Numbered from the stretch's first letter, positions 34,609-46,200 are shown. The stretch is DNA of 64,000 nucleotides from Nemertoderma westbladi (GCA_032718475.1 JAUCBJ010007462.1:1-64000); one strand, 5' to 3'. Notes: generated by a model from the sequence alone, not told the origin. A program made the numbers and translations.

Positions 34609-34825
34609 CTATAACTGACTGACTGTATGTGTTAGATATTAATAATTTTAATTAATTCTATAACTGACTCTGTGTTATATATTAATAATTTTAATTAATT
34701 CTATAACTGACTCTGTGTTATATATTAATAATTTTAATTATATCTATAACTGACTCTGTGTTATATAATAATAATTTTAATTATATCTATAACTGACTCT
34801 GTGTTAGATATTAATAATTGATTAA
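34609..34825. repeat. 43-bp tandem repeats immediately upstream of the CTLD-ZP start codon
   Basis: Five units of CTATAACTGACTCTGTGTTA plus TATATTAATAATTTTAATTA; unit starts near 34609 (diverged), 34658, 34701, 34744 and 34787. The last unit runs to within about 16 bp of the ATG at 34841, so the array must include 5' UTR or core promoter. Each unit offers TATATTAATAA and TTTAATTA stretches that could serve as TATA-like or homeodomain sites. Confidence 0.9.
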
Positions 34826-34840
34826 ATCTTTCGTGGCACT

Positions 34841-37800
34841 ATGTTCCCCATATTAGTTACATTTCTTCTCTTTGGTTTTGCCGCGTCTCAATTAGCAGAA
34901 GAATGTCCAAATTTGGATACATATTATTCGGATTTAAGTAATAACATTTGCTATAAGATTATAAAAAATCCTATCAACTATGATTCCGCAGAAAATCACT
35001 GCAAAACAAATCGCGGAGGTACATTGGCTAATAATCAAGAAGTGCAAAGTGATACCGCTATAGAGAGTTTGCTAAAAAAGAATAATGCGAAAGAAGCCTG
35101 GATTGGTTTGAGTCGAGATGGTGAACAATGGTCCTGGAGTGATGGTATGGAAAATAAACGCGACAACTGGAATAGCGATGATGATGATAGTAATGGTAAT
35201 TGTACTTCATATAAGTTAGATACAAATAAATGGAAGAGACATCCCTGTGATAATAATTTTGAGCTGGAGTCCTATATTTGTCAATTTGATTTTGTACAAG
35301 AAACAACTCCAAAGCCCCCCATCATTGTAACATGTGAGCCAGACCTGATTACAGTAGAAATTCCAGACAGTTTCTCCACTGATATGAATAATTATAATTT
35401 CTCATTTGAAAAAACCAACTGCTATAGTACCAATGACTCAGGCAAACATATACTGGAAGGTACTCCCAATGATTGTGGATTTACAAGACAAGTAAATGGA
35501 AACAAATCCCTGACATACAGTAATGTTGCAGTTGGTATACCAATCCCTGAAGGTGTTGGTATTACTCGACTTAAACCAATCTATATCTCTGTGGAATGCG
35601 AGTATGATCTAGGAAATGATAACTTGGGACTAATTTATTTACCAAAAGGGAACATTACTGATGAAAGCAGCGGTGATGGTGATTTAAATTTATCAGTAAA
35701 TATTTACCAAATCTCAAATGATTCAGCAGATGCCAGCGAATCAGAATTAGGTGAAAAGCTCAAACTAGTTGCAACTCTTCATTCTGAGGATTCTGGACTT
35801 GAAATATTTATTGAAAATTGTTATGGATTACCTTCAAATGAATCTGTTGAGAGAGCTGGTGGTGCGTCTAAACAACACTACCTTGTTAAAGACGGTTGTA
35901 AAAATGACAGCACAGTAGAATTCCAGGAAGAATCAGACAGTCACCAGGAGTCGTTCACTTTTACTACCTTTGAGTTTACAGATGGGTCGAAATATGTTGA
36001 TATAAGGTAAGTAAGTCGATGACATGACTTACCTTTGAGTTGAGATTTAACTTGCAATTTATAGGAAATCATTGACAATTATTTATTTTTCGGTTTTATT
36101 TTTCGAATTTATCGGTGAATTGACCTGAAGCGATCTGAAACGAGCTGTAAAAAACTATCATATTAGATTCTAGGGGGAACTTAGATCTCGAGCGGGAACC
36201 AGGGGTGCGAACTTAGATCCTAGATCGCCTCAATGGTTGGAAGGCCCACTTTGAAAAGCTCCTCAATAATGACAGGGTATTGCCTGATAACTTTATAGAA
36301 GTAAAAGTATCTGAGTCTGTACTCCCAGATATTCCCATTGGCGTTATCTCCTTTGCAGAAGTGAAGGCTGCTGCAAAGAGCATTAAGACCAATCGTGCCA
36401 GTTGAGTAGAAGGTGTTCCCCCTGAGGTCTTTGAAATACCCGAGTGTTTAAAGCTCATCTATCCCATCATAGTAGACATGTACCGAACAACAAGAGTCCC
36501 ACAAGAAATGAAAACAAATAAGTTGGTGCCAGTTCCCAAGAAGGGCAACCTAACACTCTATGGTTCTTTTCGGGGAATCTCATTGATCTCGATTGCTGCA
36601 AAGCTATACAATAGAACAATACAGGTTGGATTAAATGCCGCAGCATCCTGGGCAGCCGAGAATGGCCTGGAAGTCAACCCTAGTAAGACTGCAATAATGA
36701 AGTTCAGACGCGGTGGTCGTCTGGCTGCGGCTGATAAATTTACATACAATGGCGAATCTGTGAAACTTACCAGCTAATACAAGTATTTATGGGTTACTTT
36801 TCAAACTACCCTATCGTTTACCTCCCATATAACCACTGTTCTTAGAAAGGCAATCGCAGCAATTCACTATGCCGAACCTAAACTTACTATCAGTTCGTAC
36901 AGGTTCAAGTCATGATGTCATTCAGTCATGTTGTTTAAACTGAAAGTAATTCCTATCGCTACATACGGTATCAGATAAATATGTCCACAGCTAATTTTCA
37001 CACCCTTGATAAGATTAAAACGTCATATTTAAAGAGAGTCATGGGGCTCCACAAGACTACACAAAATAGACTAAGGATAATAACCTAGTGAGCGACATCG
37101 TGGAACAATTGAACCCACCCCATATATGTAGTCACTAGATTTGCAGTACACGGCTTCCATACCGGATATGTTGCCCCAAAGGATTTCACCAACCCGCACA
37201 CAGCTGTATCTGCAACCTATGCGGCGTGGCCGCACCACTTTACCATCTTATCGTCTGTTCAAAAAATAGCAAAAGGTTATCAATCTGGGCTTCATCTTGA
37301 TCCAAATATTTATTTTTTAAATAATTTTTACTATTTATTCTATCAAATGCGCTGTTCTATAATTATAATATTGTGTTAATAATTTATTGGTTTCTACTGT
37401 AGTAAATGCCAACATCAGGCTTAATAATTAAAAAAAATATACTTAATAATAGTCACTGTCCAATTTTAGATTTTAATTTAACTTCATATAGGTGGACCAT
37501 CAAATAATGTTGCATTATACACCGTAATCTTTGCAGAGTTCGACTGATTTGAAACAAATTTTCAATCGGTCTCATTACTGATAGTTTACAACTTTAATTA
37601 TTGCGTTCAAGCAGCTACTTCGTTAAATTATTTTAAATTAAATCAATTTAAATTAAACAAGACTCGAAAGTACCAAGAACTAATTGACCTGGCCAGGGTT
37701 ACCTATTCACACCAGTGGCATTGGAGACATTCGGTCGTCTCGGCCCGGGTACAGAAACGTTCCTGCCGGAGGTCGGTGGGAAGCTCCACAACGCCACCCT

Positions 37801-39990
37801 GGAACTGCGCGGGAAGCTCCACAACGCCATTCTGGAACCGCGCGGGAAGCTCCACAACACCGTCCTGGAACCGCGCTCCCATACCTCGGGAAGCTCCGCA
37901 ACGCCACCCTGGAACCACGCTCCCATAACTCGGGAAGCTCCACCACGCCACCCTGGAACCGTGCTCTCATAACTCGGGAAGCTCCACAACGCCACCCTGG
38001 AACCGCGCGGGAAGCTCCACAACGCCACCCTGGAACCGCGCGGAAAGCTCCACAACGCCACCCTGGAAACGCGCGGGAAGCTCCACAACGCCAATCATCA
38101 AACTTCTTCCTCCCGAATTGTAAATCCTTCGAATCTGATACTTTCTTTTTTAACGGTATTAAAAAATGGAACGCTCTGCCTAATGAAATTAAAAACCTAA
38201 ATAATCAACATTCTTGTAAATCTGCAGTTAAATCTCACCTCCATGTGCAATGTAAAAATAGGTACAATAGTCCTACAGTAAGTTATTAGTTTATTGATTA
38301 TTTACTATTTTTACTGTAATTACGTTTTTAACAAATTGTTCTGTACGTTACATCTTTATCGTTGAGTCGGGCATTGTCACGCTCTCGGTAAAGTTGTACA
38401 TGTACATAGTGTAATTACGTTTTATATTGGTTTTAGGTTAGCGTAGTGTAATATTGTATTTGTAACCAAGTAACATAAAGGACCCCCTTGGAAATAAGCT
38501 GCAAAGCTTTAGGGGTAATCCTATATGTTATGTTGGACAATACCTTTATACCGGCACATTGTTTGGTGTATTTGTTATTGTTTTTACATAATGTATAAAT
38601 AAATCTATCTATAACGCCACCCTGGAACAACGCTCCCATAACTCGGGAAGCTCCACAACGCCACCCTGGAACCACGCTCCCATAACTCGGGAAGCTCCAC
38701 AACGCCACCCTGGAACCACGCTCCCATAACTCGGGAAGCTCCACAACGCCACCCTGGAACCACGCTCCCATAACTCGGGAAGCTCCACAACGCCACCCTG
38801 GAACCACGCTCCCATAACTCGGGAAGCTCCACAACGCCACCCTGGAACCACGCTCCCATAACTCGGGAAGCTCCACAACGCCACCCTGGAACCACGCTCC
38901 CATAACTCGGGAAGCTCCACAACGCCACCCTGGAACCACGCTCCCATAACTCGGGAAGCTCCACAACGCCACCCTGGAACCACGCTCCCATAACTCGGGA
39001 AGCTCCACAACGCCACCCTGGAACCACGCTCCCATAACTCGGGAAGCTCCACAACGCCACCCTGGAACCGCGCTCCCATAACTCGGGAAGCTCCACAACG
39101 CCACCCTGGAACCACGCTCCCATAACTCGGGAAGCTCCACAACGCCACCCTGGAACCACGCTCCCATAACTCGTAAAGTTGTACATGTACATAGTGTAAT
39201 TACGTTTTATATTGGTTTTAGGTTAGCGTAGTGTAATATTGTATTTGTAACCAAGTAACATAAAGGACCCCCTTGGAAATAAGCTGCAAAACTTTAGGGG
39301 TAATCCTATATGTTATGTTGGACAATACCTTTATACCGGTACATTGTTTGGTGTATTTGTTATTGTTTTTACATAATGTATAAATAAATCTATCTATAAC
39401 GCCACCCTGGAACAACGCTCCCATAACTCGGGAAGCTCCACAACGCCACCCTGGAACCACGCTCCCATAACTCGGGAAGCTCCACCACGCCACCCTGGAA
39501 CCGCGCTCCCATAACTCGGGAAGCTCCACAACGCCACCCTGGAACCACGCTCCCATAACTCGGGAAGCTCCACAACGCCACCCTGGAACCACGCTCCCAT
39601 AACTCGGGAAGCTCCACAACGCCACCCTGGAACCACGCTCCCATAACTCGGAAAGCTCCACAACGCCACCCTGGAACCGCGCTCCCATAACTCGGGAAGC
39701 TCCACAACGCCACCCTCGGCTGAACTCCCATAACTCAACTCCTGATCGTCATCCTCGTAGGCAACACTGCTGCTGTCCTTACCCCTTTTTATATGAATCA
39801 CGGGTGTGAATATATCTAAATATACTTAATTTCAATTAATTTTAACAGATGTGATCTGGTTACTTGTAAATCTGATGATTCCACCTCTAGATGTCATGAA
39901 GGCTGTTCAGAGGACACTAGTGATGTTTCCATTGACGTCAGTGGAGTCAGAAAGAGGGCAAGAGGAATATCTGCAAATTATTTTGTTTAG
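34841..39990 (+). CDS. Secreted C-type lectin / zona pellucida domain protein (two exons)
   Basis: Exon 1 is 34841-36006 and exon 2 is 39849-39990, joined AG|GTAAGT ... TTTTAACAG|A; the split codon gives Arg389 and the spliced protein has 435 residues. Residues 1-16 are a signal peptide (MFPILVTFLLFGFAAS). Residues 22-147 are a C-type lectin domain with WIGLSRD and the Cys pattern ending SYICQF; the EPN/QPD and WND sugar/calcium motifs are absent, so canonical calcium-dependent sugar binding is doubtful. From about 164 a ZP module follows: IVTCEP, CGFTRQ, YSNVAV, YISVECEY, then the ZP-C half IFIENCYGLP, LVKDGC and FTTFEF, with the last conserved Cys residues supplied by exon 2 (CDLVTC, CHEGC). 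RKRAR at 423-427 resembles the furin site of ZP proteins, but no transmembrane tail follows (stop 8 residues later). Many N-glycosylation sequons. Likely an extracellular matrix, coat or immune-recognition polymer. A further exon cannot be excluded. Confidence 0.85.
36223..36616 (+). pseudogene. RTE-1 internal fragment in the intron
   Basis: Matches RTE-1 from the DRLNGWKAHFEKLL codons to AAKLYNR, truncated at both ends. A TGA (around 36403) replaces Gly in NRASGVDGV. It is joined abruptly to an unrelated LINE at about 36617. Confidence 0.85.
36617..37290 (+). pseudogene. C-terminal part of a second non-LTR retrotransposon
   Basis: Encodes WAAENGLEVNPSKTAIMKFR and GGRLAAADKF, then after stops YKYLWVTFQTTLSF and LKRVMGLHKTTQN, and finally a zinc knuckle CNLCGVAAPLYHLIVC (C-x2-C-x7-H-x4-C) at about 37215-37260. 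A C-terminal CCHC after the RT is common in I/jockey-like LINEs. It resembles the RT tail at 52151-52528 (KIIKFRRGGR). Several stops; the 5' side is missing. Confidence 0.7.
37781..38097. repeat. 44-bp/33-bp minisatellite, block 1
   Basis: Unit GGGAAGCTCCACAACGCCAC, CCTGGAACCACGCTCCCATA, ACTC (44 bp), with a 33-bp variant lacking TCCCATAACTC. Interrupted at 38097 by a LINE 3' end. Confidence 0.9.
38098..38612 (+). mobile_element. LINE 3' end inserted in the minisatellite
   Basis: Codes for SFESDTFFFNGIKKWNALPN and ends at a stop near 38288; the WN-LP motif is the usual RT C-terminus of CR1/L2/jockey-type LINEs. The 3' UTR ends with a GGACCCCC...TAGGGGT hairpin, ATAAATAAATC and a CTATCTAT tail. 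The minisatellite sequence AACGCC occurs on both sides, a short target-site duplication candidate. Confidence 0.75.
38613..39172. repeat. 44-bp minisatellite, block 2
   Basis: About 13 nearly perfect 44-bp units. Long minus-strand frames here (179-244 codons) arise because 44 is not a multiple of 3 and the unit has no stop in any minus-strand frame. Confidence 0.95.
39173..39398 (+). repeat. Duplicated LINE 3' UTR segment
   Basis: Repeats 38388-38612 with an offset of 785 bp and a few substitutions. It starts in the middle of the 3' UTR right after a minisatellite unit, so it arose by tandem duplication of the LINE-end/minisatellite segment, not by a new insertion. Confidence 0.85.
39399..39735. 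repeat. 44-bp minisatellite, block 3
   Basis: About seven and a half units, ending with a degenerate copy before the CTLD-ZP acceptor region. Confidence 0.9.
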
Positions 39991-40050
39991 TTTGGTTCAA
40001 TAATATGAAATTCAAATTGTTGGTGGTGGTGGTGCGACTGTTCTTGGTAA

Positions 40051-40056
40051 AATAAA
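40051..40056 (+). terminator. Candidate poly-A signal of the CTLD-ZP gene
   Basis: AATAAA 61 bp after the stop codon at 39988-39990, on the same strand. Confidence 0.5.
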
Positions 40057-40445
40057 TAATATTGGTGAAATTTAAATGATGAAACTAGGTTGAGAAAAGC
40101 ATAATTAAAAATAGTTAAAACAAATCAATTCCAGGCCAGAATACTGCCACCAAAAACGAGACAATATAATTAAGTACTTAATAATTACTACCCAACAACC
40201 ACAAATATACTAAATATGTTTAAAATCTTTTGATTTAATTAAATAGTGGTTTAGCTAGATAATTCTAAGAAACACAATCCTGTTAGTTGAATATAGGGAT
40301 CATTTTTTGGAAGTTAGGACAATTCCGACCTCGAAAATTCTGACCCAAGAAAAAAAATAGATAAATTTTGAAATGTTTCGGTATTGTCGTCCGGAATGTC
40401 TGGATCTAAAGGAATATTCTAGTGATATAAATAACAGTTATATTA

Positions 40446-41009
40446 TGCCTCCCTCACACGGAGCAACTTCTTTCTTAAATTTGTTGTTGGACCCCCTCAC
40501 GCAAAGAAAATTATTGCGGAAACAAGTTGCAGCAACTTGTCGCTGAACACCTCACAAACAGAAACAGGTTTCGGAAACATGTTGCAGCAACTTTTTGCTG
40601 AACACCTCACAAACAGAAACAGGTTTCGGAAACAAATTGCAGCAACTTGTTGCTGAACACCTCACAAACAGAAACAGGTTTCGGAAACAAGTTGCAGCAA
40701 CTTTTTGCTGAACACTTCACAAACAGAAACAGGTTTCGGAAACAAGTTGCAGCAACTTTTTGCTGAACACCTCACAAACAGAAACAGGTTTCGGAAACAA
40801 GTTGCAGCAACTTGTTGCTGAACACCTCACAAACAGAAACAGGTTTCGGAAACAAGTTGCAGCAACAAGTTTCTGTGTGTGAGGAGGTCCAGCAACAAGT
40901 TTCTGTGTGTGAGGGGGTCCAGCAACAAGTTGCAGAAACAAGTTGCTCCGTTTTAGGGGGTCCAGCAACAAGTTGCAGAAACAAGTTGCTCCGTGTGAGG
41001 GGGGCCTAA
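40446..41009. mobile_element. Fold-back/MITE-like element with internal 55-bp repeats
   Basis: Left end GCCTCCCTCACACGGAGCAA and right end TTGCTCCGTGTGAGGGGGGC are inverted copies of about 22 bp. The interior (about 40520-40868) is six to seven 55-bp units (GTTGCAGCAACTTGTTGCTG, AACACCTCACAAACAGAAAC, AGGTTTCGGAAACAA); the right part has further short inverted copies of the ends (GTTTCTGTGTGTGAGG). No transposase frame, and no convincing target-site duplication could be assigned. Confidence 0.7.
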
Positions 41010-41134
41010 CATTATCTGGTCTCAGCGAAGTAACACATTTATTAAATTCGGGTGATTGTGATATCCTTATGTTACAAGAAACTTGGCTTCCACAGCAGGA
41101 GCTCAGAACTCAGAAAATGCGATTCTTAGAGTGA
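41010..41134 (+). pseudogene. LINE endonuclease fragment
   Basis: LSGLSEVTHLLNSGDCDILM followed by LQETWLPQQEL matches the N-terminal endonuclease block (DI-x-LQETW) of non-LTR retrotransposons. It stops after about 40 residues. Confidence 0.7.
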
Positions 41135-41214
41135 CTAGTAATTTGGGTAACTCCCGGATACGTGAGATGCGTATCACCGCTAGGTGGGCGTAATAATATT
41201 GGTTCAATATTACG

Positions 41215-41400
41215 GTGTGTTCAATTTATAATAAAGTACAATTACATTTAGGCCATCTTTTGTACATAGCTATATACATTTCTTTGTGCTTTATACATGT
41301 GTTTACCGTGTTTGTGTATAATTATAGTACAGTACGTTTTTATGGGCCATCGGGCCTGAAATAAATTAAATAATAATAATAATTATAAATTTCAAATAAA
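41215..41400 (+). mobile_element. LINE 3' terminus with hairpin and (TAA)n tail
   Basis: Ends with TTTTTATGGGCCATCGGGCC, TGAAATAAATTAAATAATAATAAT: a small hairpin, AATAAA and an AT-rich simple tail, as in CR1/L2-like elements. Only about 80 bp separate it from the endonuclease fragment, so the two may be one internally deleted copy. Confidence 0.55.
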
Positions 41401-41537
41401 TAATACGAATAGCTGGTAAAAAAATAATTGAACCTAATTATGCATGACAAACAACAATTAATGCATTATACAATACATGTTCAATTTGAAAATATACGTT
41501 TGATCATTTTTAGAGCAATTTTTTAATTTTAATTGTA

Positions 41538-41740
41538 AGCATTCCAGAATGTAAGATTGCGAATAATGTAGGGCCAACCGCACCCTATCATGTTAAATTA
41601 TAGCCACATTAAATTAAATATTGCTATAGCATAATTATTAAAATTATTATAAAAAGCATTCCAGAATATAAAAGTGCGAATAATGTACGGCCAACTGCAC
41701 CTTACATGTTAAAATGTAGCTGCAGTAACATGAGTATACA
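41538..41740. repeat. About 118-bp tandem duplication
   Basis: The two copies begin AAGCATTCCAGAAT and contain GCGAATAATGTA-GGCCAAC; they start near 41538 and 41656 and have diverged. Confidence 0.7.
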
Positions 41741-41892
41741 AGGTAATTAATTAAAATATTTTCGGTCGGAATTGTGCTATGTAGGTTCCAGACAATTCCG
41801 ACACACAAAAATGTACAACTTTTTAAATATTTGATAGGAATTGTCCGAGTTGCAATTGTCCGGTTCGGAATTGTCCAGGAATGTGGGCACAA

Positions 41893-43271
41893 TGCGACGT
41901 ACCGGAGACTCGGAGAGTGTAATAAACATCACTACCTAGTCCGATTTGGGAAGGGGGAACTAGCAAGTGAGAGGGCGAGGGGGGTAGCCACAGAACTGTT
42001 TGAATTGTGGCGATCTGAGATAATGGTATCTGGTGTAGTGTACATAGGGCCTTATTTAGTGGATGTGCGGGGAATTAAGTTTGTGGGATGGACGGATCCG
42101 CACGACGCCGAACCCGTGGTTAACCCCGAAGATTCGGTGTCGTCGGTTAGTAAAAACGCTAGCAACACGAAAAATTAGTAGACCGAACAGGCGATGGGAG
42201 TCCGTCGCAACCGAAAAGTCCGCTACATCCTCCGCGAAAGCAAGAAGGGTGTTAGAGATAGCGGCGTGTCAGCTAGACATGGTCGCATTACACCAAAAGG
42301 AATTAGAGAGACAACTAGATGAGGGAACTGCGCTGTTAGAGAGGGAGAGGGAGTTAGCGAGAGAGTGTAAAGAGAGAGCCGAGAAGGTGGCGAGAGACTA
42401 TAAAGAGAGGGAGAAAAGGGAAACGAGTGAGCATAGAGAACAGGAGGAAAGAAAGGTGAACGAGCGCAAAGAGCAAGAGGTGAGGGAGGCAGAGTTAGCC
42501 GATCAGAGTATTAGAGGAGAGAGAGCACGGGAAATAGCTGGTAAGAGAATGCGGGATGATATGCAAACCCGGTTGAGGGGGTTAATGCAGTATCAGGCGA
42601 AACAAAAGTGCCGATTTGATATCATATGACCCAGATCCATGATCCAGATTTGACAATGCGTTTAGTGGGAACGTTAATATTAATATTACCGTAGTTGATA
42701 ATCCTAATAATAACGAGGGTACATTTCTTACAGGAAATAATGTTTTGGTAAATAATTTAAATAATAATAATGTTGATACTGGTACAGTAAATAATTCAAA
42801 TAATCTGAATAATAATATTAACAGTGGCGCGATAAATAATTTAAATAAAACAATTTAAATAATAATATAATAAATAATCGCGATGAAATTAATCAAAATA
42901 ATTCAAATAATAATATAATAAATAATCACGTTGAGGCTAGTGGCGGTATAATAACCGTCGGTGAAACAAATAATTCGCCTGGAGGAGGCCTACAAGGCCA
43001 CGCGGGAACGCAGAGATAAACGCAGGCAAATAAACCCAGGGAAAACAGAAGCGACGTGTCGACTAGAAGAGAGCGTGGTGAAAGGGGTGACCACCACACC
43101 GCAACTAGTTAGTGACGAGAGGGGGGGGGGGGGGGGTGGGGGCAATAAATGCCCAACAGACGTCGGGGGGAAATGCGCGCGGTGAATTAAGTGAACTGGG
43201 GCTCCCAATGACAGGGGGAAAGAGGGGGGCAACAGGCACCCCACAGACGTCGGTGGGAAATGCGCACTACT
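41893..43271 (+). pseudogene. BEL/Pao family B gag, copy 2 (5'-truncated)
   Basis: Matches copy 3 (60302-62065) from about 41893: LVRFGKGELASERARGVATE, GPYLVDVRGIKFVGW, NPEDSVSSV, then after a frameshift near 42170 ESVATEKSATSSAKARR, the coiled coil (42190-42560) and RLRGLMQYQAKQK. A stop at about 42627 precedes an Asn-rich region (42660-42960; repeated NN and NNSNN), a G-run (43121-43140) and an 88-bp tandem duplication around GACGTCGG-GGAAATGCGC. The 5' LTR and first about 65 codons are missing. RTE-1 interrupts it at 43272. Confidence 0.85.
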
Positions 43272-46200
43272 ACTACTAGGATCGGCATGCTGCATTGCAG
43301 CTGCATTTTTAAGAATGCTGTGCCGGCTTGTCAACAAAATTGCACCGCCACAACTCCCTATCACCCATGACATTTGCTAGATCATCCGCATCTTCAAGGC
43401 CAGTGTCCTTTAAGATGCGTCTCAAGAAAGTCATGGTAGTCATGTCAAGTCATGCTTATTCACTGCATGAGGCTGCCAAAGTACAAGATTATGCACTGCC
43501 TGGTCCTCACGGCGAAAGCAATGTCCTGCAAAGCGGAGGCGATTTTGTTCTAGTGTCAAGCTTGGGGGAACCAATGAGACACCTTCAATGTTATATAGTG
43601 TCTGGTTGGAGATGTGTGCATTGTACTTGACACAATGAACCCGGCGTAGCATTCTTGTGAATGTGCCATCCAGAGATTGGGTGTCCTCAGCAGTTAGAGC
43701 CCAGCATGGACTCCCGTAGAGGAGTACTGGAACTACTGCTGCTCTAAATAATCGGACCTTAAGTTTCCGATTAATTCTCGGTGACTTCCAAATCCTGGAA
43801 AGCCTATTCAAGGCTGCCCATGCCTTTCCCTTACGTATTCGAAGGTCCTCACCTGACTTCCGGATCCATGATCCCAGGTAACAGAAGTCGTCCACATGCT
43901 CAAGCATACCATCATTTGAGCTTATGCTCATCCGATCAGAGACTTGCTGAGGACTTTCAAAGTTAACTGTCAAAATTTTGGTCTTTCTGGAGTTAATAAA
44001 AAGACCAACACTAGAAGCAGCATGTTCTAATGAGCTGAGGAGCCGTTGGGCTCCCTCTAATGATTCTGAGAGTACTCCTAAGTCATCAGCAAAGTCTAGA
44101 TCAGTTAGGTAATGGCAGGATTTCCTCGACTTCTGGAGCCAGTAGGTGGAGTTATCATCAACCCATCATCATTATGATGATCTAAGGACATGCGTAGAAC
44201 ATAGTCAACCACAATAATGAACAAGAATGGTGCAAGTGTGTCTCCTTGGAGGACGCCCCATAACACTTCAAATGGTTCTGTGTCACCGTCAACAGTAGAC
44301 ACAAATGTTGTAGAACCATCGTATACTGATCTGATTGCTGCAATAATTTCATCAGGAATCCCATATAATGAAAGTATGCTGAACATACGTGAGCGAGAGA
44401 CTGAATCAAAGGCCTTGAAGAAGTTAACAAAGATAACAGCTGTCTTTCTTTTTTGATAATTCTTCAATTATCCTTATAAGTGCCAAAATGGGCTCCATGG
44501 TCCCACGACCTTTACGGAACCCATTCTGATATCCACGGAGCAGTCTCTCAATGGGATCCCTGATGCGATTTAATAGAATCCTATTGTATAGCTTTGCAGC
44601 AATCGAGATCAATGAGATTCCCCGAAAAGAACCATAGAGTGTTAGGTTGCCCTTCTTGGGAACTGGCACCAACTTATTTGTTTTCATTTCTTGTGGGACT
44701 CTTGTTGTTCGGTACATGTCTACTATGATGGGATAGATGAGCTTTAAACACTCCGGTATTTTAAAGACCTCAGGGGGAACACCATCTACTCCACTGGCAC
44801 GATTGGTCTTAATGCTCTTTGCAGCAGCCTTCACTTCCGCAAAGGAGATATCGCCAATGGGAATATCTGGGAGTACAGACTCAGACACCTTTACTTCTAT
44901 AAAGTTATCAGGCAATACCCTGTCATTATTGAGGAGCTTTTCAAAGTGGGCTTTCCAACCATTGAGGCGATCGGCTGGTGATTCAGCCTTAACCTTGGTG
45001 GTTGGTTGGCTTTTCCGCCCAGTAAGCAGATTGATCGATTTCCATGCCTGGGATGATTGCCTACTGTCGTCAGCATCATTGATGGCATCAACCTGTTGGT
45101 TTATTAGCTCCTGTAGATTAACAGAGTACTGCCTGTTCAGGGACCTAGATGCAGCCTTAACTGCATTCTTGGCCGCTGTAGTCTGTTTGAGTCGGGACTC
45201 TTTCTGCGCCTTATGAAGGTCATTTCGGCACTTTTGAATTTTGTTGTCAGTCCAGGGGGCCCTTTTCCTGTTTCGAGGGTATACAGGAACTGTTTCTGCA
45301 GCTGCTAACTTAACTGCTGCTGTAAAGGCAGTATAGCCCTCACAGTGATCTGCCGCCTCAGAGGCAAGAGCCTCATACCTGTTGCTCAGCTGTAGTGTGA
45401 AGCTGGATCTCACACTTGGCTGTTGCAACAGAGAGGACCAGTCATGCCGCGGCAAGGCAGATTTCGTTGTTCTGCTAGCACGCAGACTAAGTCTTACCTT
45501 GGCCACAATAAGGCGGTGATCACTGGAGAAGGGTCGAAGTGTAAATGCATTACAGTCTTGTATAGATCTCCTGTATTTCCTACGAAACAGAATATGGTCT
45601 ATCTGGGACTTGTGACCACTGGGTCCACTATGAGTCCATAGCTTTCCAGTTCGCTTCTTGAACTGGGTTCCAGCCGAAAACAATCCATTTCCAGAGATAA
45701 AATCCTGAAGATGGACAGAATTTCGGTTAACACTATTGCTATAGACCCAGGGCGATGTAGGTGATTGATGCAGACTTGCATTAAAGTTTCCCAGGAATGT
45801 TAAGAATGCATGCTGATCCACTCCATCAGTAGCTGCTTGTAGATTGTGGTAGAAATTTTCCACCTCCTCTACAGGGGCAACACTAGTTGGAGAGTAGCAC
45901 ACAATCAGAACCACCTTAGGAAACTTCTTAGCCAGTCTTCCAGAACATGAGAAGTGGCAACGGATGATGCGGTTAGAGATTGGGTCTATTTTGTCCAATG
46001 CTGCATGTGCAGTTGGATTCATCAATAGACCAATACCTCCATTGCCACTATCATCTGCTGACGCGAGGGCGAGTCGCCAACTGCCTCCCATGTCCTTAAT
46101 CAGAACCTCATCAGTCTGTCCAGTCTGCATTCGGTGCTCTTGAACACCCACTGTGCTAAGAGAAAGCTTATCTGCCAAGGCAGTCAGCTCACCTTGTCGC

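Larger units (their letters stand above)
36007..39848 (+). other. Intron of the CTLD-ZP gene, filled with repeats
   Basis: The 3842-bp intron has a strong donor (GTAAGT) and an AG acceptor after a T-rich stretch. It contains an RTE-1 piece, a second LINE C-terminus, a 44-bp minisatellite in three blocks and two copies of a third LINE 3' end. 37300-37680 holds nothing recognisable. Confidence 0.8.

Noticed and set aside
38433-39801. Several long overlapping minus-strand frames rich in Trp, Gly and Pro
   Set aside because: They are the 44-bp minisatellite read in three frames; the unit has no minus-strand stop. No signal of a gene outside the repeats.
45423-46143. Plus-strand frames opposite RTE-1
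   Set aside because: Shadows of the minus-strand RTE-1 protein; the same shadows recur in the copy at 56522-58900.
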